Assembly (NCBI RefSeq): GCF_000524195.1 | Contig: NW_020170405.1 | Location: 709,982 to 773,981, forward strand | DNA from: Echinococcus granulosus | Taxonomy: Eukaryota; Platyhelminthes; Cestoda; Cyclophyllidea; Taeniidae | DNA length: 64,000 bases | Direction: 5' to 3' | In this document: positions 22,742 through 36,000 of the stretch, piece after piece | Numbering within the stretch: position 1 is the first letter of the stretch | Layout of the letters: every line of letters starts with the position of its first letter | Position numbers and translations under genes: made by a program | The notes under the pieces: model-generated | Told to the model about the DNA's origin: nothing | The model's input: the letters and a program-made list of their open reading frames with translations, nothing else | Databases searched by the model: none

Positions 22742-25700
22742 ATGATGCCTCTACTTCGTAGGAAGTTAATGAGATCCCCTTCTGTCCAGAAGGGTACTAA
22801 CAGCGGTAAAGAAGTCGATATCCTGAGGAGTATCCAGATGCGTGGCATCGGATTAAGCGGACCCTGTAAGACACCCGATTTTGTGCCCGCTTCCATCTAC
22901 CTCCGAGGGCAAAAATCAGACCAGGATATCGGGTTAGAAGACACAACGATGACAGACTCTCTGCTTGATTTTTCAACAGCACCGGCGTCAGCACCGTCGT
23001 CTCCAATCCGCATACCCAACGGCGGGACACATCTGGTTGATTTTGAAGTCAAATTACGAAGAGGGAGGAAGGGTCTTGGACTCCGATTAGTTGGAGGAGC
23101 AGAGGAAGGCACCCAGGTAAAAATGATTACATAATTTTGAAAACCTTTTATAAATCAAGTACTGTTTCGATATTCTTTTTCTTAATAAAATCTTGGAAAT
23201 CCGGACTATTGCAAAATTGGATTAGAAAATTGAAAGGACCTGCATCAATTCCGACGTGAGTCAGAAGTGTAGCTAATTAGTGAAGCTTCAAGTACTTATT
23301 CTAACTTAAAGGCATGAGATCTTGCCGATGCACTGTAAGTAAAAGTGTTTTGGCGCCAGTTCTTGTATCACATGCTTGCTCTCAGTAAATTGGCGCGGTA
23401 GCAATTAGCCTGACAACTCTACACCTCTTTTACAGCGTGTATGCACTTGCATCCAAGGTCCTTTTGTTGCAGGCACCGATCTTTCCGCTCACACCTACTC
23501 AACTCAATTAGCAACGTTACATTGTCAAATAAGTTTCACAAACCATGCCTAATCTCTGAACTGAGGTCTTTAAAAATCTTTTCAGTTATTGAAACTAAGA
23601 CTTTCCCCCAGCAAATAGCAGCATTATTAATTTCCCCTGCAAACTGCAAAGACCGTTCTACCTGCGTTTATTAACACTATCCCACACCCGTTTTATTTCG
23701 CCCTCGGACCTAATTTGTGCTAAAAGTTGGCCATTAGGAACTTACCCATTAAGTCAACTCAGAAACTGGATATGGGCGGATCCCCAGGCCCCAAGGGCGC
23801 AGTTGAGTCACTAGGCTAATGGTGACGCAGAATTTACCCTCTGGAGCACAGAGGATGACAGAGAAATTAAGGAGCGCATTTACAATACAAATACACAATC
23901 CTTTATTCTTTGGCAGTTGTGCAATGACATTTGCAGTTGGGGGAGGTTTGCTATTATACTCAGCGTCATAAAATTGTTAGTTTATAACAAACATGAAAAA
24001 TGTTTACACCCAAAATGTAAACGACTGCTCAAACGAGAGCTCCCATCATCAAAATTATATGAACTTCGGCTCATCGAATTCTGTTTGATGCACAAATGGG
24101 ATGTATGACTTACATAAATCACAATTGATGTGTCCGTTCTGCTAGAATATGTGTTACTGGTCAGCTAGCAGCTGTCTTCCCCACATCATAGCGAAACTAA
24201 TGCACACCAATGATTAAATCTGCCAAAAGGCACAATGGCAAGGAATGGTAGCAATAATTTAGTGCTACAAGTTCTAAGGCCCAGACAACTAACACACATC
24301 ATGCACTAATTGATACAGAATAAGTTTTATTACGTGATATTAATTAGTCAGAAATTGATTTGACATAGCGACGGGATTACAAAAATCCGCAGTTCATTAG
24401 GCCATCACACCCGTTTCTAACAGCAGAACTGACCTCTGTATTCTACCGGACATTACCACGTATTTTTACTTCCTTGTTTGTATTACAATTAATCTACGCA
24501 AAAATAAATTCCATATTTTTGCTTATTTTTCTTTTAGGCTATAAAAGCCACTAATTGCTAATGTATTCACACAAAGCCAAAATAAAGATTTACATCTGAA
24601 ATCGCTGATTGGCTGGAAGTTGAGGTCAGATCACGGGTACACACGCTTCTCATTGGAGCATTTCCTCTTAGTAATCAATGCCAGTTTTCTCTTTGGAATC
24701 ATCTTTAGCCCACTTTAAGACATAGACTGGCCGTTGTGAGAAGATTTATTGTGAAAAGAACAAATTTAAGGTTGCTGCTTGAGTGTAGATTCTGGCAATG
24801 ACCCAAAACAGGGTAACCTAGCCTTGGGTCTGCGAGCGTTCATTGCTGACGTGGTGATTTTGGCAAGCAGTATCACATTACTGACTCATTTGAAGACAGC
24901 GCTGGTGGAGCTGTTCGTATTGAGGTCCACTGCCGAGATAATTAGAAAAATAGCGAGTGATGACTAGTTCTTTGAGTTGAGGCAGGGTCCCTTTCATCAG
25001 GCATAATAAGGAGAGATTATCTCGTGAGCTTAAACTAGGATGAGCACATCTGAGATCCTACTAATGTGAGCCATTTAGACAATGTAGGCGAGAAAAATAA
25101 AGACGGTAGGATATGAACCTATTTTGATTATACTACTGAGCCGCAAATCACTAAAAAGTGGGGGAAGGAAATTTCATCAGTAGTTTGCAAGCAGGCATCT
25201 CGTAAATTCAAAACCGCGCTTCTTTTTAAAAGAGGGTCTAATTGCTAAGTGGACAAGAAGGCGTTGTTGCTCGGTAATGTCTTCGCTGTCAAAAACAGTA
25301 GTTGAAAAATTTCCTAATTGGTTAAAGTTTTTTTTCTTTGCATACAGCATAATTCCAAGTTTTAAAACTGTGAGGCAGTGTGAATATCCGCTTGGTAAGT
25401 GTTTTCTTGACTTACTAGACCTTTTCCTGCCGTTGAATAGACACCTCCAAGAGCAAATAGGACGCCATTGTAATGTCACCCATACATGCGACTTGCTTAA
25501 TTGTTTTTAGGCTCTAACATCAGCACCTCAAATGTCACAACCATGCACTGGTTCATGGTATCTTCAACATTATAGAGTTGGCATAGTCACCTTAACCGTC
25601 ACGAAAAGTATAATTTCCTACGATTTATAGCACATACGCATGAAAGGACTTTGGGTTGGTGTGACATACACGAAAAGTATCCGATGAATTGGTTTCCCTT

Positions 25701-28700
25701 GGTGTTTGAAGCGTTTTTTAAGCACTGAACAGCTTCCGCAAGCTCAAGTGACAGGGACAATAATCTGAAGGAGTGGAGTTTTCTACAGCTCAAGATTTTT
25801 GCTCATTTGGGACTGTGACGCATGATGCTTTACTTCACAACTATCTTACTTCTTTCACCGGAAACGGGTAAACCGCTAGCCATCGTTTTATGAGCTAGTA
25901 TGAGCTTATACCCAACTGATTCGTCAGGATTATAGGAACCTTCATAGTAGACGTTTATAATCACTATCACGCACGAACTTAATGCCGATCCAAGTGCCAA
26001 TTTTTTTTCAGACAATCCGATATTAAGCATACCCTTTTGGGATATATTTATTATTCCAACTTCCGTGGCACGCATGCTTACCTGCCTAACTTAAAATACC
26101 CAAGTGACACCAACTGACACCTCGACAGCAAGCGTGTTGACCTCCTTTGAGAGTTTAGGAATTTGTTTAACTACACAATGTCTGATTTGAGGTAATTTTT
26201 CTTAAAAAACTGGTTTGTTTTTACCCCACTCTTAAATTCGCAGTTGAAGTTTGAACCTTCACTTTGTAGACTTGAGATTATCATTATCATTATCAACCCG
26301 AATTCACAAAATAAAACGCTTTTTAGTTGACACTGACTTTAAATTGGGGCTTTAGTAGTTTCATTAAAGGGGTCATTGTTTAAGGCTGTGGCCCTCCTCA
26401 ATGCATTTCCCTGCCGCTATTGGCTGCATCGGTTGGAACCTTTCTAGCTTTAGAAATTCACCAGTCGCATTTGTGAGAATTCTCTTTAGGAGTTGGGATG
26501 AGCTTTTTCAACTACTCCAGTCAATCAGTTAAAACCATAGAGCTAAGGATTTGAGGAAACGTATCTCAAAAAATGCAAGGTAGTTTAGAGAAGTTCAAAG
26601 GCATCTGTATTTGCTTTTTAACAAACAGTAAGGTGTAATTCCTAAAAAACATGTTGTGTTTTTTGAATCTGAAATGTTTCTACTACCTTATCATGCATAA
26701 AATTAGGTCTTGTTTGGACTGAAGTGTTAGGTGATAAGATTTAGAGCCGGTAAGTTGCAAGACTTGTTTAAGGCTGGCAAAGACGCTGTTTGAATAATTA
26801 GTGGAATCGCTTTGATTCAATGGAAGCCCACTTAAGTAAATTAACGAAACATTAAGAAAGTATGATTCATTGTCTCCTCAAGGGCATACTCAAGATTTTT
26901 AACCATCCAACGATATATTCGTGTGGCTTGGTTAATGCACCGTGCTATCAATAGCGAAATTACACTTGATGTGGGTTGAGATCGAGAGTTCGTAATCCCA
27001 TAGTCAATTTTTGAATGGATATTGACGTCAATGTTTGCCTCCCCGATTGCCATAGGTGCATGTAGGAGCTATCACCCCGGGTGGACCAGCAGAACTCAGC
27101 GGTCAAATTTTTCCCGGAGATCAGCTAGTCGCCATCAATGGAGTTTCCGTTCTTGGAGCCACTCATACTGGCGTTGTCCACCTTCTCAACGTCACCTCTC
27201 GCAGTCCTTCGGGAAATTTTCCCTCCAACACCACAATCACTCTCTCTTTTCGGGGTTATCGATCTAACCCGACCTCATTTGGCAATGGCTCCTCCATGGA
27301 ACACATTGACTCAATTCAGGCTTACTCACCCCTCCGTCAATACTCTTTTAGGCGGTCTTGTAGTGAAGATTCCTCTATCAACTTATGTGAGTATGTGCAA
27401 AAGCCTATTCCATGTTTGGCCTTCTTGTAGGTGCACATGAGTGCCGTCAAATATGGCATTTATTGGGAGAAAATAGGGTGGACCGGGATTAACTTAGGTG
27501 GTTTTGCCGTCACAATAAAATGGTTTTGAAACGTTTCAGCATCTTCAATTCTATCAAGTGGACAAAATTCACCCTTTCACCGATCCCTTGGTACCACCCC
27601 CAAACCGGGCACAGCGTCTACGATTTACAAAGTTCAGCTTCAAAGAAGAGCCAACGAGAGCTTTGGGTTTGCTATTAATTGCTCCCTGAGCCCCAAGAGA
27701 GGATGGCATATTGGTAAGTTAAATAAAACCAGCTTTCTGGAAGTGTGAAAGCTAAAAGAAGCACGAACTAGTGAGTAATGACCCATTAAATGGAATGATT
27801 ATGCTGGAGTTTCGGGGAATACGTATTTCTAAAGTACTGGGTACTCCTAGGAGTAATTCTAAGTAGATAACTGCATGTCCCTTACATACTTAGCCTGTAC
27901 TCAGCGTGTCAACGTTATGAGGAGTTAGATTTGGCTATCACTTAATTACTAGCCAACTAATCTTACTTCCAGCCAAAAGTAAACAATAACAAGCCTTTTG
28001 GCTGGTCAGAAATTGTTTCACAATGATAATGAAATCCTAGAAAAGTCGAAAGTCCTGCGAAACTTGCAATCAGAGACAGCGGAAAAAAATGACAGTTTAA
28101 AAGCTACCAACTAACCGCATCTACTGACCATATTACGGCACCGCAACCGTCATGGCGTAGCATCAGAATTCGCTTCGAACATTGTTTCCGGGACGGCTGA
28201 GGCCATGCCCTCTAAACCAACTCATACTATCACGCCAGCGCAAATACGACTACAAAACCATTTTATTTATAACATAATGCACCGTTAAAATTGTTATCCG
28301 TGGAATTTTGTCGTAACTTAATTAATCTTCTTGTAGTCTGCTAAGTCTCTTAGCAGTTCAGGACCTTTTAATTTTATGCTCATCACAAAGGATGCCACCG
28401 TGGTAGTACTGGAATGAGTAGCAAGTGGCAAGTTGGTCCCATCAATGATTGTCGACACAGATGCATATTGGTCTAGGCGCCATTAATTAGGATGCCAGGC
28501 GACAGGAGTTTGCTTTTTACGCCACGGATATCATTCAAAGGCTTACAGCTGTTTGATGATGGGACAATTAGCAGGAGTATGTTGTTAATCAGCGTAAAAG
28601 TTCCGAAGACAGCTTTTGATCTGTCATTAAACATCCCTGCCATGATGGTTTCTATCTCACAGCAGTAATTTGTAAATGTTCAGTTTGTATGACACCTAAT

Positions 28701-30847
28701 AATGGACAACCAAGGCACGATCTTGCTTGAAATTGTACAACAGCATGATTTTTTAGGGAAAAGCTGAACACAATCTATAGCAAACTTTTATAGTCATGTA
28801 ACGTTGACATACACTGGAGGCAAGCTATCCTTAGGTGGTTCTATGGCACTGATAAATCTTTAACAAAAGCATTCCAGCTATTATTTAAATGAGTTGATAA
28901 GTGCGCAACCTAGCAGATAACAATTAAAGGAACTTGATTAATTTCCCATTCCTTAAAGGCCTTTTTCCCCATAGACGGAAAAATTCCAGTTTAATAACAA
29001 CATTCTACGCAATACTCAATTTCTGAGATTCGTTGCTTTTTTTTCATTGACAAGGTGCAATTACCCCGGGTGGACCAGCCGACAGGAGTAAGCAGTTGCA
29101 CGTTGGTGACAAAATCACCGAAATGAACGGATATCCGTTGGCGCTGCAGTCACACGCCGATGTGGTGGAACAGCTCTGCACAAAGCACCACCGTCTGGAG
29201 CTTATAGTGGAGCGACAACAAGCTAGAAAAGTATTCCAAATTCCCGGTAGTTACTGATCAAGATCGAATCTTGTTTTGGTTAAATCTTCTTCTCAATGAC
29301 CATGTAAAAGTACTCGTTTCATCTGGAAACGGTTTTATTCTCAGTCATAACAGCCAATGCATTATTTTAAGAGCTATTTATAGGTAAAAAGGCGCTCATC
29401 TTAAATAGTATTCCTTCAGTAAATAACGAGTTGTATTTAACCATTAGAGGTGAATAGACTCAGCTCATATAAATTATTATAAAGGGCTTGGTAGCCAAAA
29501 AGAAAAAAGTTCGGGAGATTTTACAGTTTTACATTAAACATAAAGGAACTAGAACCTCATTAACTATTTCATTGGATTTAGTTTTGGTTGCACTCTGCAT
29601 TTTCTGTTAGCCGAGGAGGCCGATATATGCCAAAAGTCTGCATGGTGGGCGACTTACTGTTATCATATTTTACTAGTTCTAGATGCCAATGATAATACTA
29701 TGCTAGCTAGATGGTCAGAAAGCCGATCAAACGAGCGTCGAAAGCAACAACAACCAAGCTTTCTTGAACCCGTACCAGAAGCTCTTGATTCTTCCTGGAA
29801 TTCTCGAACTGTAGGTCTAATTAGTTTCTACTGATGTCGGCATAAGTAGCCTTTTTAAAATGACAAACAAAAATTACAAATTTATTCCCAAATTTCATCC
29901 AAATACTTTTTATTGCAAATTCGGTTGGTCAAATAGCTTAGAATGTGTGAAACCTTGCTTGGAAAAATTAATTGCTCCAAATGAACGACCTGAACTTAAA
30001 AAATAATGGTGTTTGTGCGAAGCGCTTTAAGAAAATGTCCACTGAGAATAGCCCCTTTTGCTAATCCAGCAACTCTCCAGAACCCAGACTAAAGAATATC
30101 CATGAAGACTTCTATGTGGATTTTTAGAAAGTCCTTACATGTACAGAAGTCTGGTCACTACATTTGTGAATGTTTATGACCTGTTCACCTCAGGTTTCGG
30201 CTTGCATGGTATAAGCATGTACTTGAAATTAAGGTCAAATACAATTCTATGAAATTGTTATCATTGCAGCCTTCCCCACTAAGCTGCAATTTAAAAGAAT
30301 CAGGATGCTACGCCGTGGATTTGACAGCGGATGAGCGAGGATTTGGTTTTTCTTTGCGCATGAGTCAGGGCCTTCACCGAGGCACTATGACCATACTGCA
30401 TATTGAGAAAGGAGGTCCCGCATTTCGTGACGGGAAAATGCAGGTGAATCTTATTGTAACACGCTTTACCGCTAATTTTTTCTATTACCTAATTTTGCTC
30501 TATCAATTAGTTAGTCGGTCTATCTGTCTGTCAATCAATCCATCCATCCACCCACCCACCCATCCACCTATATTATCCATCTGTGTACGCTTTCTCACAG
30601 AATTATTCATTTCTCACTCTTCTGTGCCTAGTAGATCTATTCATTTGGCCTTTTAGTATTTTAACCCATGTTATTCCAAATATTGCGAGTTTTGTTTTAG
30701 GTTGGTGATGAAGTTCTGGAGATAAACGGGACTCCAACAGAATCCCTGACATACACACAGGCGGCTAAAGTAGTCAAATATGGTGGAGAACATATTCATC
30801 TAAAATTGCAGCGTGTGAACACACGCATCTACGACCTGTCTGTTTGA
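22742..30847 (+). CDS. Three-PDZ scaffold protein, C-terminal MAGI type
   Basis: Seven exons: 22742-23116, 27056-27386, 27540-27713, 29055-29246, 29683-29810, 30270-30443 and 30701-30847. Phases match at every join and give 506 residues, or 616 if the upstream in-frame ATG at 22412 is used. PDZ A spans exons 1-2 (KGLGLRLVGG, GAITPGGPAE, PGDQLVAINGV). PDZ B spans exons 3-4 (ESFGFAINCS, GAITPGGPADR, VGDKITEMNGY). PDZ C spans exons 6-7 (RGFGFSLRMS, IEKGGPAFRDGKMQ, VGDEVLEINGTPTE). In order and detail they match PDZ3, PDZ4 and PDZ5 of animal MAGI (inverted MAGUK) proteins, scaffolds of junctions and synapses; GPAxRxGxM and INGxxT are typical of the last. The protein ends DLSV, itself a possible hydrophobic-type PDZ ligand. 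No GuK, WW or earlier PDZ exon was found upstream, which is odd for MAGI. Confidence 0.9.
23117..27055 (+). other. Long first intron of the MAGI-like gene
   Basis: GT-AG intron of 3,939 nt. A weak reverse-transcriptase-like remnant lies at 24779-24967. A GATTGGCTGG box near 24608 copies the boxes before the gene start. Otherwise AT-rich and unremarkable. Confidence 0.6.
24779..24967 (+). pseudogene. Possible non-LTR reverse-transcriptase remnant
   Basis: A 62-codon frame reads KQGNLALGLRAFIADVV and then ILASS. This resembles the RQGDPLSPLLF...YADDIVLLAS region of non-LTR retrotransposon polymerases, with the catalytic YADD decayed to IADV. Nothing before or after extends it. The likeness is weak and short. 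Confidence 0.3.
27714..29054 (+). other. Intron 3 of the MAGI-like gene
   Basis: GT-AG intron of 1,341 nt, phase 1, that splits PDZ B between its strand-2 region and the GAITPGGPA loop. Nothing else recognised. Confidence 0.7.
30530..30570. repeat. CCAT/CCAC microsatellite
   Basis: Imperfect tandem run of CATC and CACC units in the last intron of the MAGI-like gene. Confidence 0.8.
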
Positions 30848-32390
30848 CTCGAATTTACAAGCAACCAAACTGTACATATTACATTAAATTAGTATAGGCG
30901 ACTTTTACATTGGTCTTTTCTGTTCCTCAATCCTAAACAATACGTTTAATCTTACGTTAACTAAAATCCTATCACAGGGTTTCGTATCCGCATTGAATGT
31001 AAAAGAAGTCATGGCTGAGAAGTGATCCAATGTGATAGGTATTGTACCGAGATTTCTCTACTTTTATGTCTGAAGGCTCGTGTTAATTGCAAAATTTAGC
31101 ACCATTGACAACCCCTTAGCCTTAAACAACCGTGGAAGTCGAATCACCGGAAACCAAAAGTACTTAAATAATAACACTACGATGCAGTGGCATACAGCAT
31201 GACGCCACACAGACCTCAATGTTTCAAATTGTCATACCGTTGTATTGGTAAAAAGGAGAAGGTTGATTCTAAAATTGTTATCCGAGAAACTGGCCAATTC
31301 TCATTTTAACAAGGAGCCTTCAACGCATGCTTAGTAGTCAATATTACTAGTTAGGGTTTGGTGATGCTTCGTAAGAAGCAAGTTTAGTGCGCCGATTACT
31401 TTTCGTGGCAATCTAACTTAAAAATGACTTCAATTTAACTAATAATAGCGACAATTCTCAGGGGCTTTCATCCTGACCTCGATCTTCCCTTTCATTGCCA
31501 TTTTAATCATCTTCACCTCCTGATATAGAAGATGTTCCACATTTTTGTATTCCATTCATCAATCACCATTTAAGGGATGTTTTCTTTACTAAGGAGAATC
31601 TAGCTCATTAATTTGTTGCTAACTACGGTGATGAATGCTTCTAAAGTGGATGGTATGCAAAATTAGGCACCGCATTCTGTGCTATTCGGCTGTCACAATT
31701 TATTCAAACATACCTAAAGGATGCGTTGTAGAATTTCACACTTGCGTTAAACCTTGCAAATATGGTTATGGAAAAGACGTCTAGGCACATTTGGCATTGC
31801 TAAAGCAATGACAAGTAAAGAGATCTTCAGAAAGAGGGAGAATTCGCCATCATGGAATGTCAACGACTAGAATCCGCATGTGACCTACGATGTCATAGGC
31901 GATCTTGTCGCATAGGTCCAAATTTCTTCCTCTTCGAAAGTAATGCTAGTCTGTAAAACCACTCTACTGCTACCACCACAGTCCACTTCATACTAATTCG
32001 CAAAGCCTAAAGAGTAGCTATTATTACAAAAGCCTTAGATACATACTTATGTAAGCAGAGGTGAAAGAGATAAACGCCAAATCCGTCACAATTATTTGAT
32101 ACTTATGACAGTTTGCTTGAATAAGCGGGCTCATGATCCTTCACAGGTTGTGCCTCAGCTCTATGGTGCGGCCCATGGTCATGCTAATAGTCTCCAAGCT
32201 CCTCCGCATGCTAGTAATGCGCGTTCTTCCATACCACTGCCTTATTACGAAATCAGGAAGGACGTGAGGCGCTGTGAACAGTAGGGATGAAGTCATCCCA
32301 GCTGTAGGCGAGATTTGAAAATGAGATTTAAGGCCATTAATGTCGATGTTTTGACAAATGCGAAGTCAATGCGATATTGTATTACCCCAA
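30848..32390. other. Intergenic region after the MAGI-like gene
   Basis: ATTAAA at about 30884 may be the polyadenylation signal of the gene upstream. No supported gene. Confidence 0.45.
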
Positions 32391-32505
32391 GACTTCCCTA
32401 AAGATGAAAAAAGACAATACTCGAGCATTATATATATATTCTGCACAGAGAAGGTATTTAGGCCACAGGCATGGCCCGAAGGCCATCCCACCCGGGGTTG
32501 TACAA
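32391..32505 (+). repeat. Palindromic-core dispersed repeat, copy E
   Basis: Forward copy: CCCTAAAGATGAAAAAAGAC, an AT-expanded middle (TATATATATATT, CTGCACAGAGAAGG) and a well kept core GGCATGGCCCGAAGGCCATC that can form a hairpin. Confidence 0.65.
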
Positions 32506-33004
32506 GGCAAAGTTGAAAGCAACTCCTCGCCAATACTGAGAGATAAACAACCATCGTATTACAATATCATCAACTACTTATGCTTAATAAGAGGCAAGAA
32601 GGAGAACCGAGCGGCCAACGCTAGCCTGTGCATTACCGTCAGGTGCCATGGCCCTGAGATTTCCCTCCTGTTTGCATATTGTTACGATGATGCACGAATA
32701 ATAAATTACTTACTGTTCTATTCGTACTTGTCAGTTGGGGACTACTAGGAATAACATAAGTCAAAAATGTTGAACTTAGCTGCCCAAAAATTATTAATTT
32801 TAAAGCAGGAAATTCTTGGGAAAATAATTACTTAATTTTTAAGAATCGACATTTTTGACACTAACTGTTTTGTTTAAATTTGTTGTTCCGGTGAGCATTT
32901 TTCATACTTACAAGGTTCAACTCTGTTCGTTTAAATTCGCCCTGCGTTTTGTGTGTGGGTTAGCTACTGTGTTTCCCACATTGCTTACCTTAAAGGGCAG
33001 GAAA

Positions 33005-36000
33005 ATGGAAGGGTCTATTCGTCCGAATGGGAGTGAAGTAAGTGCCAAAAAGTTGTTAACTCAAGTTTCCTGTGTCAAAAATATGGTTATGGTCGAAAGT
33101 GGACTGACACCTTGTGACTTATTAAATCAACCCCACATTTGTGAACTACATTTTTCATGGGATTAATATTCGTAGGCGTATGTCACGCACCGTAGTTTTA
33201 TATATTTGTGCAACTTTCTTGGCAGTCTGCTGTTTGATTATATTTGATTAATGACCACCCAGTCTTAAGTGTGTCGTTTCTATCGTCCTACGTCTCTGTT
33301 ATGGGTTATAGACTTTGTAGAAAAGGTCACCATGAAACAGCGGCATGCATGTGTTTGTCCATTATCGAGTACTCCGAATCAGCTACCAAGTTTTTGCTTT
33401 CGTTGTTGATTTGTCATCAACCACGAGAAATGTGGCTTGCTGGGTATAACCTTTGGATCCTGACTTTAGGCCGTTTGGACTTTACATTACTTTTATCCTC
33501 AGGACATCCTCAGATGTGGGCGATGTCATAGACTATGTAGGAGTGTGAAAGAGAGAATTTTGCACGCCCAGCTGGCCCATAAAATCGATCGGATGCCGTA
33601 CCCCTGCTTAGAATGTGGAATCGCTGGCTATCAAAGCCGAAGTCGTCTCCGAAATCATATGCATAATAAATGTCCGGGGCAAGGCTGGGAAACCCGTTTT
33701 GAAGCCAATGGTGATATCCGAATGAGTAAGCACCTTATTAATAAGATCGTTCTAAGCAATTTCGAAAATATCGACAACTAGTTCTAGCCTAATTGTTTCA
33801 TGCTCCTCGGTTTCAGAATCGTTGATCTTTTTCCTAGGTGTCATTTTATTGGCAAAATAGTTCTTTCTGGTACTGTCTGATTGTGACTGTTTATTAGAAT
33901 TAGAGGTGGATTTGCCCCAAGGCAGATGCTCTCGAAGAACCTCCATTCAAGTGGGAGAAGCTATGTTGAAGGTGGCTTCAAATTTCGATCCCTTGTCAAA
34001 TGGCAAGGTCCAGAGAAGGACTTCTACGTCCACGCCTTCAGGAGGTATTCTTGTCATTTTTGTCTCATTTTCTTTTCTTGTGTCTATGAAATAATTTTGT
34101 GCCTTTAGATCAGAATCCTCAATTGAGCAAACTTCGTCGTTCTTCGTTGCGCTATGCTCAATCGGAAGACCTGACCAACGGTAATGCTTGGATGTTAGTT
34201 ACACTGATTTCTGTTTCTGATCATCCAAGATACTATTTAGCCGTTTCGTTATAGATCAACACGAGATTTATGAAGGTTTCTCTTCAAAACTTTTCTCTAA
34301 AGAAGAAACTTCTGTCAATCCTCCTTCCGAGGTGTCGTCATCCCATGAGTCTCTCCCGATTAGTGTTCGCATGTCAACAAGAATGCGGACGATGACATCT
34401 TCTGAGCAGAAACGAATGAAGGACGCGGAAAATTCTAGTCTGGTTCCTCTTGGTCAATTGAGTGTTAAGATGCTTAAAGGTGGAACCAAACGTTCGCCTA
34501 AATCGGGAAGGAAGGATGCGTTGAGTAATTTGGTAATTTCAAGTGGAAACAGGTCGTTGACTGCCTCAATGGAATTGAAAAAAAAATCGACTTCCCTTAA
34601 AAACGCAAAATTGGATTCTGCGCGTAGCCCAAAAAAATTTCGTCCGATCGCTATCAAGGCCGCTGAATCTACGGTTGGTGCATCTGGGAATTCGCGTGCT
34701 TTGGTCGAACTTACAACTGGTCCTGGGTCCTTGAATACGTCATATACTCCCCGAAAGTCCAGTAAATTACATGCGGACCCCAGTAAGTCTCGTAAATCTA
34801 CTACTAATGCATCAAAACAATTACCTCATTCACATGACTCTTCAATCAATCATGCATCATTGAATGTTTCTCTGGACTCAAAAAAATCGCGCTCGAATGT
34901 TGATGTGAGGAGTGAGTCTGTAGAAAGAAAAAGGGAGGGATCCGCAAAATTGAAAACGAATAGCTCGGTTATTCATCGCAGGATAAACCAAATTCGTGCA
35001 TGCAAGAAAGTGGTTCCAAACGATTTGTCTGTGAATAAGGATATCCCGTTTGGGAACGCCGCTCATCATGCGAATTTTACGGAGTCAGTTTCCCACAAAT
35101 TTGTTGGAAATGTGTCCCGTAGCGGTACTGACAATCAATCATCAACTGAGCAAAGTGGTACTTTTCGTAAAGTGGAAAAGGAAATCTCGACTGCAGGAAC
35201 TGCGGGAGTTTTTTCTTCAAATGCTTCGCCTTCACTGGAGTTGCTGGAACAGTTGACCAAAAGGTCATCGAGAAAATTGGCGGCGGAGTTAAGTAACACT
35301 GACTGCAAGAAGCGTAATAAAGCCGCAAATTTGGGGAGTGATTCAATTGCCCTAAGAAATCAGCCATCCGCGTTGAAAAGTTTTGTTGTCATTGGAGGGA
35401 AGAAGGGCCTCGGCGCATCATCCTCATCTCAAACTACGGTCATGCTTGCCAATAATCAAAGAGAGACCCTCAAGTCAGTTAGAGTTTCTAAATCGTCCCT
35501 TCCTACACTTTTGAAAGCGTTGGTCAAGGTGGAAACGATAACAGATAAGTCGAAGATTAACAGTAATTCCGGGATTACGTCTACGGAAGGGGTGGTGAAG
35601 TCTATCGAAATAAAGTCGGATGAGCTCACGTCCGAGCCGAAATCTTCCACGAATGAAATCGTTCTCAATGATGATGTAGAGGCGGTGTCTGCAATGCGGA
35701 ATCGGTGCGATGTTGCTCAGACGAGCAAATCAGATTTATCTGAAGCATCTGCAGACGACAAACGTCTGGAATTGATGCTCTTGCAGGAAGCCTTGGGGGT
35801 GGATGAGATGTCGAGGTTGCCGAAACGTTCGACGCCTGTTAAACCTACTGGGTCCACTACCGGTGGGTCACTGATATTATTGCACTCCTTATCGCAGCAT
35901 GATTTGTGTGGGATTTGTGTTTTTACATTTACCTTTGTAGAAACTTGTGTTAAAAGTACGGAGTGGATGGGGGTGTCAACGGCAGGAAAGCTAAACGATG

